Assembly (NCBI GenBank): GCA_943329105.2
Contig: CALQCP020000152.1
Location: forward strand, 1-6,137
DNA: 6,137 bases
Reading direction: 5' to 3'
Source: Chitinophaga pinensis
GTDB lineage: Bacteria > Planctomycetota > Phycisphaerae > Phycisphaerales > SM1A02
Positions 5,928 through 6,137 of the stretch are shown piece by piece (position 1 is the first letter of the stretch; the number at the start of each line of letters is the position of its first letter). The position numbers and the translations under genes were made by a program. The notes beneath the pieces are model-generated. The model did no database searches and had not been told where the DNA came from. It worked only from the letters and a program-made list of their open reading frames with translations.

Positions 5928-6137
5928 ATGGCCGCAGTCATACCTTTCGAACGACATCTGCTTGCGCGAACCTTCGCGCGCCGCCGCGCGGTGCGTGCAC
6001 GAGTCATCGCGGTCATCGCCACACTGCTCACGGCGTGGTGCGCGCATATTGCCATGGCTGCACCAGTCACACAGTCAGCAGTCGAACAACAGTCGCTCGG
6101 TGCAGTTCAGCAGTCCGCGCAGTCGGCAACATCAAGT
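5928..6137 (+). CDS. Exported protein of unknown function, partial (3' end outside window)
   Basis: The frame is open from ATG 5928 to the right edge, giving the first 70 residues only. They form a long signal peptide: a basic region with RRR at 18-20 and further Arg at 23 and 25, a hydrophobic core at about 26-37 (VIAVIATLLTAW), and a cleavage-like AMAA at 42-45 followed by Pro. The basic stretch is Arg-rich but lacks the full SRRxFLK pattern, so Sec export is more likely than Tat. The mature start is rich in Gln, Ser and Ala (QSAVEQQS, VQQSAQSATSS), a linker-like composition. It follows the lipid kinase by 69 bases on the same strand and has its own GGAG ribosome binding site. No domain is visible, so no function is offered. 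Confidence 0.7.
   Translation, partial: MAAVIPFERHLLARTFARRRAVRARVIAVIATLLTAWCAHIAMAAPVTQSAVEQQSLGAVQQSAQSATSS
6064..6124 (+). repeat. Scattered CAGTC pentamers in the exported protein gene
   Basis: CAGTC occurs six times, starting at 6064, 6072, 6079, 6090, 6111 and 6120, plus one CAGTT at 6103. Spacing is irregular and the copies are read in more than one codon phase (Gln-Ser and Ala-Val contexts), so this is a low-complexity patch encoding a Gln/Ser-rich linker and not an ordered array. Confidence 0.5.

Noticed and set aside
5906..6137. Alternative open frame from ATG 5906
   Set aside because: Its product is rich in Cys, His and Arg with no signal peptide, while the frame from 5928 has GGAG and a clean signal peptide.

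Overview
The window reads as a bacterial chromosome fragment, most likely from the Planctomycetota and possibly a Phycisphaerae-like lineage. The basis is protein character: a compact UvrC ending in an 'HRFAQHYHHILRRK'-type C-terminus, an FtsH with a Gly/Pro-rich N-terminal extension and a GRRRGGG loop after Walker B, an LptE-like lipoprotein, and scarce Shine-Dalgarno sequences. This is recalled resemblance, not a database result. The DNA is moderately GC-rich and almost fully coding. I see no RNA genes, transposons, CRISPR arrays, phage genes or frameshifts, and no gene-free stretch over 300 bases.

Layout from left to right. (1) The 3' part of uvrC on the + strand (1-897), running off the left edge. 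(2) A convergent junction of 36 bases with two short inverted repeats. (3) A minus-strand three-gene cluster, transcribed right to left: a BamD-like TPR protein (4840-3590), an LptE-like lipoprotein (3593-3048) that overlaps it by ATGA, and ftsH (3003-934). (4) A divergent gap of only 25 bases, then a diacylglycerol-kinase-family lipid kinase on the + strand (4866-5858). (5) A 69-base gap and the start of an exported protein (5928 to the right edge) with a clear signal peptide and a Gln/Ser-rich start of the mature chain.

How the genes fit together: the minus-strand cluster looks like a cell-envelope operon. It pairs a periplasmic TPR protein related to outer-membrane protein assembly factors with a lipoprotein of the LPS-assembly family and with the membrane AAA+ protease FtsH, which in Escherichia coli controls LPS synthesis by degrading LpxC. 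The divergent lipid kinase fits the same membrane theme. The link is an inference from gene order and family knowledge.

I do not see a clearly new biological system. The points most worth a second look are the compact UvrC without a helix-hairpin-helix domain, the envelope cluster and its BamD-like protein (no lipobox, long Pro-Ala tail), the Asp after the lipoprotein cysteine, the insertion in the lipid kinase, and the 25-base divergent start region.
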